Notes: generated from the sequence alone by a model not told the origin. Counted from the first letter of the stretch, positions 44,450-55,723 are shown. The stretch is 64,000 bases of DNA from Ampelocalamus luodianensis (GCA_036346255.1 CM070626.1:13850001-13914000), one strand, 5' to 3'. Made by a program: numbers and translations.

Positions 44450-47092
44450 TTTTGACGGATTACTCTGATGGAGGAGATCCTATTTGCATCTCCTCCACGA
44501 TCTTCTCGCCAACCGATTGCATCTCTTCAATTAGCTGCTCCACTTTTGCTTCAGTGTAGTCGAAGTCGACTTCAATTGATTGAGGGTTAAAGTTGGGATC
44601 ACGGGCTTTAAGTTTTGCTAATACATAGCTTACAGCCCCTTGACCATTTCCTTTATTGAGTCGGTTTGGTTGGTCTTCAGAGTGGTCACCAACTCTTGCA
44701 AAGTATCGACTTGCTCCCCAATGGCACTTGTATAAGCAGCTATTGTGTCTTCCTGAAGAATGACTTCTTCAGCACGTAGCCCACCGAGTACATTGTTCAA
44801 GAGGGAGATGTTGTCTTGAAGATTGAACTTCATTGACTTCATCTCCTCCCAGGTACAAGTTGAAGCCTCGTGGAGTCGTTTTATTTCGACCAATCGCTCT
44901 GAAACGAGTGAGGTTGGTTAGATAAATGACCCTTTTGTGATGGGAAAACCAATTTGGTAGCAGGTAAACAAGTACTTACCCGTTAATTGAGAATCTAGTC
45001 TCTCAATTTCTTGATCTTTATCCTTGGCGATGCGGGAGATCTCATGAACAACCAAAGTCTTTTCTCTGACCTCGGTTTTAAGAGTTCCCACTTCGGTTTG
45101 AAGAACCAGTGTTTCGACTACCTTTTCTGAAAAAGAATGAGAAGTTAGGAAGGTGAAGATCAATATCATAAGCAGTCGTAAGTTCAATGACTTACTGTTT
45201 ATTTCCTCCTGCAACTGTTGGGTCGCAGAGTTTGCTCCTGAAGCTTTTTTCAGAAGATCATGTATTTCTTTCCTTAGCTTTTTCGTCTTGGCTTTTTCAT
45301 AGTCGAGCGAATCAACTAGGGTCTTTTCGTCACTCTTGAACCTGCAAAGGTTAAGGGTAGACATGAACACAGAGCCAAGTGGTTGTAAATTTTTCTACGA
45401 CCATCCTTATAGTCATAAGATTTTCTACGACAACTTCTATGAGTACTGTACAAGTGGTCGAAACATAAAGCGAGTCACTTACCATCTCTCTACCTGCTCG
45501 TAGAGTTCCGCTTTCTCCTGTCATAGCTTAACAAGCTGCCGGTTGTATTCGCAAACTGTGGTAATTTGTTCCAAAGCTTTCTGCAAAAAAAGAAGACAGT
45601 GAGATGTGAGGAAAAAACCACATTTATAGATACCGTCGGATACTTACATTCATGCTCGTCCGAGCAAACATGGAGACTATCCTCGTCGGATCCTTTAGCC
45701 CATCCATCTCTTCGACACGATCCCACCAAACCTTTTTGAGACGCTTGTCATCGAAAACTTCCACACAGTTGGGAATATAACTGGGATGAGCGACTCGGTC
45801 GTGAGATCTGAAGGCGAAGATTCTACGATGGAAGCAGGGCCAAAGAAATCATAGCAGAAGTTGAAGTACTCCTATTCCTCTGATTCAGGGACGGTAGCCC
45901 CTCCTTGAGGATTGGGAGGAATGTCCTTGACAACTTCTTTACCGGCGTGGTGGTCAGAGCTCTCACCACCGCCTTCACCAGGCACCTTCGTCACGACCTC
46001 CACTGTCTCCATCTCCATCCCTACGACCGCCTCAGTGGTGTAGCAACTTCAGCAGCAACAGCTTCTTCCACTACGGGAATAGTAGCTGACCCTTTCGGCC
46101 ACTACCACTATCATTCCTTCATTTACTGAAAAAGTAGTAGCGAGCTTCTCAATAGAAGCATCCTCGTGGACTGAAGGAGTTGGGCTAAGATCACAAAAAG
46201 AAAGCACATTAAAATTGTGAGAAACAAAAAGGTAACTGTTGTCCTTACACTTTTGTCTTTTCATATACCTCTGCGTCCTGGACTTAACCAGGAATTTGGA
46301 AGCAACCTTCCCAACGGAAGATTTCTTCGGCTTCTTCTCGACCACTCCTGGTCGGAATTCAATCAAGGGAACATGAGTCACTACCTCCTGAGCCTCCTGA
46401 CTCCCCGAATGGCCAAGACCTGTCTCGAACATTTCAAGAGCACTGCTCCCCTCGACTTCAAGCTCTACTGGAGTAGCAGTTTCCTTCACAAAAGATATGA
46501 AGCTTTTCCAGTTTTCCTTTTCCAGCTGCTTGACAAAGCCACGAGAGACAGAAAATGCGTAAGTCTTATCGTCATAATAAAATGGTACCTTGGCCTTGGG
46601 GGCTTTGCGTTTAAGAGCTATGGCTGCTTTAACCGCTTTTGCCTTCTCTGCAGCAGCTATGTCTACAGCAAATTGTGCGAAAGTTTTGCTTGGAACAACT
46701 GGGCTCGAGCTTGTGGCGTCCTTATTGGCGACCCACACAAGTCGACGCCTCTTGGTTAGAGGAACTTTTGCTTGCTTTTGTTTCTACCACTGCCCCAATA
46801 ACCACCAATTCGACCTTCTCGTCGTCTTGGCGGTTTTCCATGTCTACTTTCTGTTAAAGTCAGAAAAAGAAAATATAATCGGGTAGTCATAAGTTCTTCT
46901 ATGATCATCCCTTGGTCGTAAGTTCTCCTGCGACCAGTGCATAGTCGCAAGTTTTTCTACGACCAAGAAATTCCTAGTCGTAAGTGTCTCTACGACTATA
47001 AAAGCCTAGAGACGAAGTCAATTTTTCGATTACCTTTAGGCGTTCCCTCTTCTCCTCTACAGGTAGAACTGCTAGGATTTGAGGAGCCACCA
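44450..47092 (-). pseudogene. Antisense extra ORF of the Tat-type element, C-terminal part
   Basis: Minus-strand frames 46049-46738, 44918-45370 and 44630-44893 are Lys/Glu-rich and strongly coiled-coil in style (IAAAEKAKAVKAAIALKRK, YEKAKTKKLRKEIHDLLKK, LQEEINSK). They resemble the long coiled-coil protein annotated in grasses as putative gypsy-type transposon protein. The frames are separated by probable introns or decay. The function in Tat elements is unknown. The N-terminal part continues at 53243, beyond the Tekay insertion; across the junction the frame reads KGPPNV then VAPQILAVLPVEEKRE. Confidence 0.6.
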
Positions 47093-47604
47093 TGTAACTC
47101 CCTGGTTTTTAGAGCTTTTTGGAAACTTCAAAATAAAGCGAACCATTTGGTTTCCTTGAAGTCTAAAAGTTTAAACTGAGATTTTGAAATGATTTCCAAG
47201 TGACTAACCCCAACTTCAACTTTATTCCCTGTTGGTTTTGTCGGGTTTGTGGGAGTGCTGGAGCTCTGGTGTTTTTCCCTTCCCATACTTGCTTCGTTCT
47301 CCTCTGTGGTCCAGACCTCCTTAGGTCTAGACCTCCTCTGTGTTTTCTTTTTGGTTTAGACCTCCTTGGGTTTAGGCCTCCTTTGCGTTTGGACCTCATC
47401 TTTGCCCAGACCTCCCCGTGGTTTTGACTTTTCTTTTAAGTCACAACCACCCTCGAGCTGTTTTAAGCTCAAGTTTGTGTTTTAAACCTCTTTTGATCTC
47501 ATCTTAACTGTCAGGACTTCCCCCTTGTGAGATCTTGACCGTTAGGACCTCCCCCTTGTGAGATCTTGACCTTCAGGACCTCCCCCTTGTGAGATCTTGA
47601 CCGT
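47093..47604 (+). repeat. Truncated 5' LTR of the Tekay-like element
   Basis: Collinear with 49885-50390 of the 3' LTR. It ends within a 31-bp tandem repeat at GACCGTCAG, where RT coding sequence starts. Confidence 0.8.
47507..47604. repeat. 31-bp tandem repeat, three copies
   Basis: The unit is AGGACCTCCCCCTTGTGAGA plus TCTTGACCGTC. The same unit occurs at 50305-50380 in the 3' LTR. Confidence 0.8.
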
Positions 47605-47609
47605 CAGAC

Positions 47610-48020
47610 ATCCCAAAGACAGCCTTCTTAACTCATTATGGACTTTATGAGTTCACTGTTATGTCTTTTGGGTTAACCAATGCTCCTGCTTACTTTATGA
47701 ACTTGATGAATAAAGTGTTCATGTAGTACTCAGATAAGTTTGTCATTGTTTTCATTGATGACATTCTAGTGTACTCCAAGAATGAGGAAGAGCATGAAGA
47801 GCACCTTAGGGTGGTCCTAGACAAGCTCAGAGACCACCAACTTTATGCCAAATTCAATAAGTGTGACTTTTGGATGAAAGAGGTCACCTTTTTGGGGCAT
47901 GTTATGTCAACCATAGTAAGGTTCAAGATGTGCTCAATTGAAAGCCACCCAAGTCAGTACCTCAGGTCAGAAGTTTTCTTGGCATAGCAGGGTATTACCG
48001 TAGGTTCATTGAAGGCTTTT
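47610..48020 (+). pseudogene. Reverse transcriptase (C-terminal part) of the Tekay-like element
   Basis: The frame enters RT at KTAFLTHYGLYEFTVMSFGL and NAPAYFMNLMN. It contains VIVFIDDILVYSK with the catalytic DD box and continues with EEHEEHLRVVLDKL and CDFWMKEVTFLGHVMS. A stop at 47729 and a frameshift near 47935 break it. The N-terminal half was lost in the deletion that joined it to the LTR. Confidence 0.85.
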
Positions 48021-48046
48021 TAAGATTAGCAAGACCTCTCACTCAA

Positions 48047-48520
48047 TTGCTTAAAAAGGAAAGCAAGTATGTGTGGACACTAGCCTGTGAGCACAGTTTT
48101 CAAGAGCTGAAAAAGTGTTTGACCTCTGCCCAAGTGCTTGTTTTGCCAGATATCAAAAAGGACTTTGAGGTCTTTTGTGATGCAACTCGTCAGGGCCTTG
48201 GTTGTGTTTTGATGCAAGAAGGAAAAGTGGTAGCTTATGCTTCCTGAAAATTGAAGCCTCATGAAGCCAACTATCCCACACATGACTTGGAATTGGTAGC
48301 CGTAGTGCATGCCTTAAAGATCTGGCGTCATTTCCTCATTGGTAATCGCTATGAGATCTTTACCAATCACAAAAGTTTGAAGTACATTTTCACTCAACTC
48401 GACCTCAATCTCAGGCAAAGAAGATGGTTGGAACTCATAAAAGATTATGATCTTGATATCCATTACCATCCGGGCAAGGCTAATGTAGTAGCTGATGCAC
48501 TGAGCCGAAAGAGCTGTTGT
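48047..48520 (+). pseudogene. RNase H of the Tekay-like element
   Basis: FEVFCDATRQGLGCVLMQ contains the first catalytic Asp. YPTHDLELVAVVHALKIWRHFL and HHPGKANVVADALSRK-like blocks (IHYHPGKANVVADALSRK) follow. One stop at 48245 interrupts an otherwise continuous frame. RNase H would remove RNA from the RNA/DNA hybrid during reverse transcription. Confidence 0.85.
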
Positions 48521-48605
48521 AGGAATTCTTTTTTATTTTGGCCCCTTGACGCCACTCAATTGTAAAAATAGCTCCTGTCCCGTTTTATTTGCAAATCTAG
48601 CCCCC
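48516..48605. other. Foreign filler inside the Tekay integrase region
   Basis: Between the RNase H end and HPGSTKMY lies about 90 bp reading TTTTGGCCCCTTGACG and AAAATAGCTCCTG and ATTTGCAAATCTAGCCCC, which resembles the ends of the MITE-like element at 56060. It replaces coding sequence, which suggests a deletion repaired with filler or a MITE remnant. Confidence 0.4.
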
Positions 48606-49480
48606 TCCATTACCATCCAGGGAGTACCAAGATGTACCAAGACCTCAAAAGGAAGTATTGGCGGGTCAATATGAAGAAAGAAATAGCTGAGTTTGTAGCA
48701 CGTTGTGACGTATGCCAAAGGGTCAAAGCTAAGCATCAAAGGCCAGCAGGTCTACTTCAACCCTTACCCATTCCCGAGTGGAAGTGGGAGCAAGTAGGCA
48801 TAGATTTCATCACTAGATTGCCTAGGACCCAATCAGGCCATGATTCCATTTGGGTGGTGATTGATCGTTTGACCAAAGTGGCATATTTTATCCCTGTCAA
48901 GACCCCTTATGCAGGTAACAAATTGGCAGAGTTGTACATAGCCCGAATTGTTTGCTTGCATGGAGTGCCTAAGAGCATTGTGTCCGATAGAGGTTCTCAG
49001 TTTACCTCCAGGTTTTGGGAAAGTCTCCATGAAGCTTTGGGAACAAGCCTCAATTTCAGCATAGCCTATCATCCTCAAACAGATGGGCAAACAGAGCGTG
49101 TGAATCAAGTTCTTGAAGACATGCTCCGAGCTTGTGCACTGGATTATGGGAAAAGTTGGGACAAGAACCTCCCTTATGCTGAGTTCTCCTATAACAACAG
49201 CTACCAAGCCAGCTTAAAGATGTCCCCATTTGAAGCTTTGTATGGAAAGCAGTGTCGTACTCCTCTCATTTGGGACCAAGTTGGTGAGCGTCAATTCTTT
49301 GGACTTGAGTTGATCCAAGAAGCTGAAAACAAAGTGAAGCTCATAAGAGAATGTTTAAAAGTGGCTCAGTCCCGACAACAGAGCTATGCTGATAACCAAA
49401 GAAGGGAGTTGTCATTTGATGTGGGAGACCATGTGTATCTCAGGGTAACTCCCCTTAGAGGAGTAAAAAGGTTTTAGACC
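48600..49480 (+). pseudogene. Integrase of the Tekay-like element
   Basis: A 281-codon open frame (48632-49477) reads HPGSTKMYQDLKRKYWR-type sequence, the CDVCQRVKAKH zinc-binding end, then the DDE core: VGIDFITRLPRTQ, VVIDRLTKVAYFIPV, IVSDRGSQFTS and HPQTDGQTERVNQVLEDMLRAC. The first about 50 residues of the HHCC region are missing, replaced by unrelated sequence at 48516-48605. A stop at 49476 separates it from the C-terminal part. Confidence 0.88.
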
Positions 49481-49850
49481 AAGGGTAAACTTGCACCAAG
49501 ATTTGTCGGACCGTTCAAGGTATTGGAAAGGAAAGGTGAAGTTGCTTATCGATTGAAACTGCCGGCAAGCTTATCCGCAGTATATGATGTCTTTCATGTA
49601 TCTCAGTTGAAGAAATGCCTCCGAGTTCTAGAAGAGCAGACCTCCCAAGAAAGTGTTGATCTTCAAGAGGACCTCACGTATGTGGAGCAGCCAGTCAAGA
49701 TTTTGGACGTTGCAGAACGTGTCACCCTAAGCAAAGTCATCAGATCTTGCAAGGTGTAGTGGAGCCATCACTCCAAAGATGAAGCCACTTGGGAGCGTGA
49801 AGAAGACCTCAAGGCTGAGTATCCTCTCCTCTTTGCTGGCCAAGTTTGAA
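49480..49850 (+). pseudogene. Integrase C-terminus and chromodomain of the Tekay-like element
   Basis: GEVAYRLKLPASLSAVYDVFHVSQLKK is the conserved integrase tail. It is followed by DLTYVEQPVKILDVAERV, KVIRSCKV, then (after one stop at 49757) WSHHSKDEATWEREEDLKAEYPLLF, the chromodomain that defines chromoviruses and directs insertion to marked chromatin. The stop inside the chromodomain is inactivating. Confidence 0.85.
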
Positions 49851-49870
49851 TCTCGGGTTCGAAATTTCCT

Positions 49871-49882
49871 TAAGGGGGTAGG
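49871..49882 (+). promoter_or_regulatory. Polypurine tract of the Tekay-like element
   Basis: TAAGGGGGTAGG lies two bases before the TG start of the 3' LTR. Confidence 0.75.
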
Positions 49883-49884
49883 TT

Positions 49885-52800
49885 TGTAACACCCTGGTTT
49901 TTAGAGTTTTTTTTTCAAAATTTCAAAATAAAGTGAACCATTTGGTTTCCTTGAAGTCTAGAAGCTTAAACTGAGATTTTGGAATAATTTTCAAGTGACT
50001 AACCCCAACTTCAACTAAATTCCCTGTTGTTTTTGTCGGGTTTGTGGGAGTGCTGGAGCTCTGGTGTTTTTCCCTTCCCATACTTGCTTCGTTCTCCTTT
50101 GTGGTCCAGACCTCCTCAGGTCTAGACCTTCTCTGTGTTTTCTCTTTGGTTTAGATCTCCTTGGGTTTAGGTCTCCTTTGCGTTTGGATCTCGTCTTTGC
50201 CCAGACCTCTCCGTGGTTCTGACTTTCCTTTTAAGTCAAGACCATCCTCGAGCTGTTTTAAGCTCAGATTTGTGTTTCAAACCTCCTTTGATCTCATCTT
50301 GACAGTCAGGACCTCCCCCTTGTGAGATCTTGACTATCAGGACCTCCTCCTTGTGAGATCTTGACCGTCAGGACCTCCCCTAGGTTCTGCCCTGGCAATT
50401 AAGGCCTCCTTGGACCTCTTTCCTGGATCTCCTCCGTTAGATCCTCTCTCCTTGAATCTCACCCTTTTAAAACTCCTTTGTGCTGGGCCTCCCTTACGTC
50501 CAAATCTTGTGTGTGCCTTCCCCTCTCTAGGACCGTTAGATTTTGCTTGGATGGCCCGATTGAGAGGAGGTGCTTGGATGGTCTGAACGTTCCCTTACAT
50601 TGTGGTGCATCTGATTAAGTTTGGGTGGCCTTGATGTAAGTGCGCGTTCGCATGGTCTGAACGTCCCATCTCCTTGGACCACCCGATCAAGATCGTATGA
50701 CCCTGGTTTGTTGTGCCTTTTCCTTTGTCTTTTGGACCTCCTCCTCTACTGGTCTTTTTGCAAAGACCACCCTCTTTTGTCATGACCACCTCTTGTGGTC
50801 ATGACCTTTGGTCTTTTCACAAATACCACCCTCCGTGGCCTTTTTGCGAAGACCACCCTGGTGGGAAAGGACCCCCTTGGCCCTCTGCGGGACCTCCTCC
50901 TCAGGACCTCCTCCTTAGGACCTCCTCCCGCAGGCTCTCCTCCTATGACGACCTCGTGGTCGGACCTCTCCTTAGATCACGACTTTTTCCTGTTGTTTTG
51001 ACCAACCTCTTTGTTTGAGCTGGCCCTGTCCATTTTCTCCTTTCTGCAAGCTTGCATCAGAAAGCCTCTGAGCATTAAATGTCGCTGCGACACATTTAAT
51101 ACTGTCACCTCCGTTGTACCTCTCCTTCCCTGTTGTCCCCTCCCTTACCTGCTCCTGTCCTCTACTCCACCCATCCTTGAACACGTGTGCCCTTGAACTC
51201 CCCGCAGCCCAGGCCTTATAGGCTTGGACAACACACTATCTTTGCCTTCTTCCTCATTTTCAACTCTCTAGCTCTCTCTCAACCAGCTATTTGTACTCTC
51301 CTTCCAAGCTCTGGACCTCCTCTAACCAGCTCCCTGGACCTCCCCCAAACCTTCAGAGCTCTTTTGTTGGTTCTAGTGGTGCTTTCCTAGAAGTTCTATT
51401 GGCTTTCTACTTGAGCTTTTTTTGAGTTGGTTTTGTTCTTTCGTGTAGATTGTGAAGACGCCGAGGAGCCCGAGTTCTTTGAGGAGGAAGATCCCTAAGC
51501 CTTCGAGCAAGGCAAGTCATGCCCTTGATCATATTGACACCCATTATTTCAATCTATGTACTTTCTGTTTCACGCTAAGTACTCCATGCATAGTTTACTT
51601 AGTATTTCAAATACCCGTGTTTACACTCATTGCTAGACCTAACTCATTTGTAAGGGCAATGTTGACATTACAACTGATCTTGTTGTTGCCTTAGTTGAAA
51701 ACCTAGTCAATGCTTTAGTGTGACCAGGACCTTTTGGAAAAAGAAATGCTTAGTTGTGCTTAGATCAAAATCTTTATTTGGGAAGTTTTGCCAAAGACCA
51801 ATATTTTACCTCAAATGTTTTAACCATGGCATTGGGTTATCATGGAAACTTGCTTTTGTTTTCAAATGTACAGGTTGGAAAATGGTTTAGACGCGGGCGA
51901 ACCTTGGTTGATTTCATGGTGGGTGCACGGGGGTCATGTCAGCCGACGCCCCAGGGTTGAGGATGTCGCCTAGATAAGTTAAGGACCGGTTTTTGAGTGT
52001 TACTTTGCTAAGGCCCTTTCGTGCAACCACAAGTCTTGTATGGGCAGGACCTGGCCAAATAATTTGCAATGTCTCACCATGGTTGTCCTTTTTGGATGTG
52101 TGGGTGGTCCTTCATGACCTATTTTCTTACACTCCCACCGAGCGCAAGAGGGGGCTTGAACCCTACGGGTGGGTAGCCCAAAGGGGGTTAAACCTTAGCG
52201 AGGAGGACTTTTGTGAGAAGGAGCATTGTAAAGGCCTTGTGATAACATTTTAGTCGCACATCTTCGGAAGTGTGTGAGCGGACAGTGAAAATTGGTTATC
52301 TCTTGTGGGTAAATCTGTACACCTCTGCAGAGTGAAAATCTATTCGAATAGCCGTGTCTACGGTCATGGACATGCTAGCAAAGCCTCTCTAAGTTAGTCT
52401 TTGGTTTTGGTTTTCAATTACTTTTGAAAACTGGCTTTGGATTTCTATCCATTGTGTTCTGGGCGGGGAGCCCTGAGCGATTAGCCTAGTGTTAGGAGGT
52501 TATCCTACACCCTTAATCTTGTTATCAATCAATAAAAATATGTGTTGGAAAATGAATTTTATGTATAGTGTAAATCTGCCTTAGAACTTATTTACTTATA
52601 CTTGAAAAAAACCTGGCTTTATGCAAACAAACCTTATAAGCTCTCCATTGTGATATCCTTCTATGCATGTTATTCTGTTAATTGACGGGTGTGACTTGCG
52701 AGCACGGTTGTTGTGCTCACTCTTGCTTGAAACAATTTTTTGAGCAGGTGAAGAGGTCTTTGCTGAGGACCAAGAGGTCCTAGACGACTAGGCTACACCT

Positions 52801-53237
52801 TCCAGCCTATTGCCTGTGGTGTATTGGATGGACTTACCTTTTGTTTTTCGTTGTGTAAAGTTGTCTTTTGTCGGCTCGTAAGCCAACTTTGTAATAAACT
52901 CTTTTATTGTTAATTAAGTTCTCGTTGATGTATGATTATCACTTGTGTTGCTGTGTGAACTAGCTGTTGATCCTTGGGACTAGTTCGGAACACAGGAGAT
53001 GTAGGGATTATCGAAGTCCCATGACCTCTCCCTGGTCTGGTCATGGCATTTGGAGAGGTACTGAATCTAAAGACCTCCTCGGGTTAGGTCTCAGGACCTC
53101 CAGGTGGTCCTGCTGGACCTCCTGGGTGGTCCTGAAGATCCTCTCGAGTGGTCCTGCTAGACCTCCTGAGAGGTCCTGGTAGACTTTTCGGGAGTTCTAG
53201 GAGGTCCTCTCGGGTGACCCTTGGTCAGGTCGTGACA
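49885..53237 (+). repeat. 3' LTR of the Tekay-like element
   Basis: The LTR runs from TGTAACACCC to GTCGTGACA, 3,353 bp. It contains tandem GGACCTCC-type repeats at 50300-50380, 50880-50940 and 53088-53220. A part at about 51900-53010 is homologous to the palindromic LTR insertion at 17994-20427. The short frames within it are not genes. Confidence 0.8.
53088..53220. repeat. Palindromic GGTCC/GGACC minisatellite
   Basis: Imperfect units of about 30 bp with GGACCTCCNGGNGGTCCTG; each is partly self-complementary. Confidence 0.6.
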
Positions 53238-53242
53238 CGCCA

Positions 53243-54250
53243 CATTTGGTGGACCTTTCTTACAGATGAGCTTGACGCGGGCGTCAATCTTCGCCTAGGA
53301 AAGATCTGTGCAAAGAGATAAAATATTCAACAGACCCAATCAGGACTAACCAAAACGAGAGCCAAAACTAAGAATTTCACTTACCCTCCTTGTAATCCCT
53401 GGTCGGGTCTGTTGTCTCCGAGTACCTCCACGTAGGAGGAACTCGTTTCTTTAGGGGACTAATGCGACGCGTGATGAAATCCTTCACCACGTGTCATATG
53501 GTGAGTCCCTTCGCCTTCAAGTCCTTGATACCTTGAATATAACGGGCAATCCGGTCAAGATCCCTAGGGTTCGAATTCCGGAAAGAAATCCTCCCAGCAA
53601 TATTCCCAACAAATGAAAGGTTGTCCTTCTCGGTGACCTCCCAGTAGAACTATTTCTTCTTCCACCCCGGCCACAAAGACCGGGTGAACATCTGAATGTA
53701 CTCCTTCGACTTCCCGTCATGGAGCTTTAGACCGCAACTCCCAGCAATTCCAACTTGTCGGGTCATTCCATAGTAATACTGGAAGAGCTCGAGGTTCGCT
53801 AGAATCCCCTAGTATGCCTCACATAAGTACACAAATATACTTAACATTGTGATGAAATTGGGACCTAGGTTCACTAATTCCACCCCAAAGTGCTCGAGTA
53901 TGAGTGTAAGAAAAGGGTGAGCAGGCAATCGGAGGCCGCACTCACAATACGCCTGTAAGACGGGTATTTGCCCAGTTTCCCCCGACGGCCAGTGTTGCCC
54001 AGTAGCCGAAATTCACTTCACGATTACCTTTTCAGGAATCTTTCGGTAGTGACCAAAGATTTCATCTTCGTTGTATCTATCTTCGATTCGGCCCACTGAG
54101 AAATGGTGCTGGACATTTTTTCTCAAGAGAAGGAGGTTTGGATTTGGAAAGGCTTCAAGAAAGTGTACGGTTTTGTTGGCGACGAAGAGGGCGAGAACTC
54201 GATGAACAGTCGAGATGAATTGGGAAAAAGGTAAGAACCCTAATGTCACC
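53243..54250 (-). pseudogene. Antisense extra ORF of the Tat-type element, N-terminal part
   Basis: The minus strand starts at about 54250 with MTLGFLPFSQFISTVHRVL. It continues, across a few stops, through LRLPAHPFLTLILEHFGVELVNLGPNF-type sequence, the pattern of the putative gypsy-type transposon domain (PF04195 as I recall it). A 67-codon frame at 53517-53720 is a shadow in another phase. It joins the C-terminal part at 47092 when the Tekay insertion is removed. Role unknown. Confidence 0.55.
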
Positions 54251-54804
54251 CTTACGGTTAGTTTTTATAACTGTGCGCTTGAAATGAAACACCGTGGAAA
54301 CTCAACGGTTCCCACCGTTCGGGAATTGCTCTAACGGACAGATTTTGTTAAATTTGCCTGATCGAGAAAACCGAGGCTATCTTTGCACCTCAAGCGAAAT
54401 TACCTTCTTGGCCAAGTATATTTTTAGTCAAATGAAATACCAGCCGGAAAGGTTTCACTTCCGATCATAATACTACGACCACTTTGTAGTCGGTAGATTT
54501 TATATGACTACCTTGTAGTCATAAGATTATCAACAACCTTCTTGACCAAGTATATTTTTGTTCAAAAGAAATACATGTTGAAGAGTTTTTCCTTTAACCT
54601 TCACTTTACAACCACCTCGTGGTCGTAATGACATCTACGACTCCTTTTCCAAGTAACTTATTTTCACTTGAAGCTGACGGGGCTAGATGACGAGGATCTA
54701 ATAATCCTTATTTTACTATTTATCTGTAATTAATATTATGGATAAATATGACGTCATACGGCTATTAAGTATACCCCTTATAGTCTTAAGGGAGAAGCCA
54801 ACCA

Positions 54805-54980
54805 AGTGGTCGTAAAGTTCTTCTACGACCACTCTCATAGTAGTAAGTCCTTCTACAACTACCATATGATCGTAAGTTTTTTCTACGATCACCTTTGGTC
54901 GTAAGTCCTTCTACGACCAATATCCAGTCATAAGCTTTTCTACGACTACCCTCTGGTCGTAAGTCATTTTACGACCAGCT
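54805..54980. repeat. Hairpin minisatellite GTCGTAAG-N5-CTACGAC, 3' LTR copy
   Basis: Six units correspond one to one with those at 31768-31950, with independent substitutions in each. Confidence 0.8.
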
Positions 54981-55224
54981 CAGTCACGACTACCTCGTGG
55001 TTAGTTGGGTCCACTTGCCTGTAGGCTCAATTAATTACGGGATCTGAGCAGCCAATATACACTATTCTTCTCTCGAGTAACTGTATGTAACGCACCATTA
55101 TCTGTAATTAGTAACTGCCAGGCGACGTAGGGAGGTTATTACTCCTGTGATTACTTCCATTGTTACATCCATTATACGAAATAATGAGACACCCCTTAAC
55201 CTGGAATGACTACCTCTTCACGTG

Positions 55225-55234
55225 CTATAAAAAG
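55225..55234 (+). promoter_or_regulatory. TATA box of the Tat-type 3' LTR
   Basis: CTATAAAAAG lies about 250 bp before the LTR end, a plausible U3/R border. Confidence 0.55.
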
Positions 55235-55481
55235 ACTACAATCAGAGAGAAATAGAGGGGCGATTGAGACGCAATCAGTAGTAGTACAAGTCTAAGTCTG
55301 TTCCACTGATTGGAACCAGCATATACAATACAATACACACAGGAGTAGGGTTGTTATTCTCTCTAGAGAAGACCCGAACATGTATAAAAATCTTCGTATC
55401 TTTTCTGTCCGCGTGATCAATTGTGGAGACTCTCAATTAAACAATCTTTACGTAAGATCGATTCTAAAACACCGATGTGTG

Positions 55482-55502
55482 TATATATATATATATATAT
55501 AT
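55482..55502. repeat. (TA)n microsatellite
   Basis: About ten TA units directly after the 3' LTR. The left flank of the 5' LTR (TATATAT, 31643-31649) is also TA-rich, so the target may have been a TA run. Confidence 0.75.
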
Positions 55503-55723
55503 AGTTTTATTACCGGCAGACCTGTCAAATTGCACTACTATTTTAACACTGGTGCATGATCTAGTGCGATCAACTACGGCCACCCACTGGCCACTAGCTA
55601 GTTAAATGATTTTTACAGGCAATAGCGTAACACGTGCTTAAATTTTCTAGGGCAGTGCAAAACAGACACTTTTTGTATCACGCAACTTTCGGAGCATGCC
55701 CGCACTAGTTTTATTCCGAAGCA
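55503..55723. other. Unassigned non-coding sequence
   Basis: No frame, repeat or RNA gene recognised. Confidence 0.4.

Larger units (their letters stand above)
47093..53237 (+). mobile_element. Tekay-like chromovirus (Ty3/gypsy), internally deleted
   Basis: The truncated 5' LTR (47093-47604, starting TGTAACTCCCTGG) is fused directly to RT coding sequence. RT, RNase H, integrase and chromodomain follow, then a polypurine tract TAAGGGGGTAGG (49871-49882) and a full 3' LTR of 3.35 kb (49885-53237, starting TGTAACACCCTGG). The flanks CACCA (47088-47092) and CGCCA (53238-53242) are a probable 5-bp target duplication with one change. The rest of the 5' LTR, gag, protease and the start of RT are deleted. 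The host is the antisense ORF of the Tat-type element. Confidence 0.85.
31650..55471 (+). mobile_element. Tat-type Ty3/gypsy element with antisense ORF, heavily nested
   Basis: The 5' LTR starts TGACGAGGATC at 31650 and the 3' LTR starts TGACGAGGATC at 54688. They run in parallel for about 410 bp before the 5' copy is interrupted. Plus-strand gag, protease, RT, RNase H and integrase follow from 38900 to 43407. Downstream comes a repeat-rich untranslated region and a long minus-strand ORF, the layout described for Tat-lineage elements with additional antisense ORFs. Other elements interrupt it at 32060-37785 and 47093-53237. The remaining 5' LTR and the primer-binding site are lost at about 37785. 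Many stop codons make it dead. Confidence 0.75.
54688..55471 (+). repeat. 3' LTR of the Tat-type element
   Basis: It starts TGACGAGGATCTAATAATCC, preceded by the purine-rich GACGGGGCTAGA. It carries the hairpin minisatellite (54805-54980), a TATA box (55225) and a tRNA-independent U5-like tail. The end is placed at ...CTAAAACA near 55471, but a (TA)n run just after makes the border and target duplication uncertain. Confidence 0.7.
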
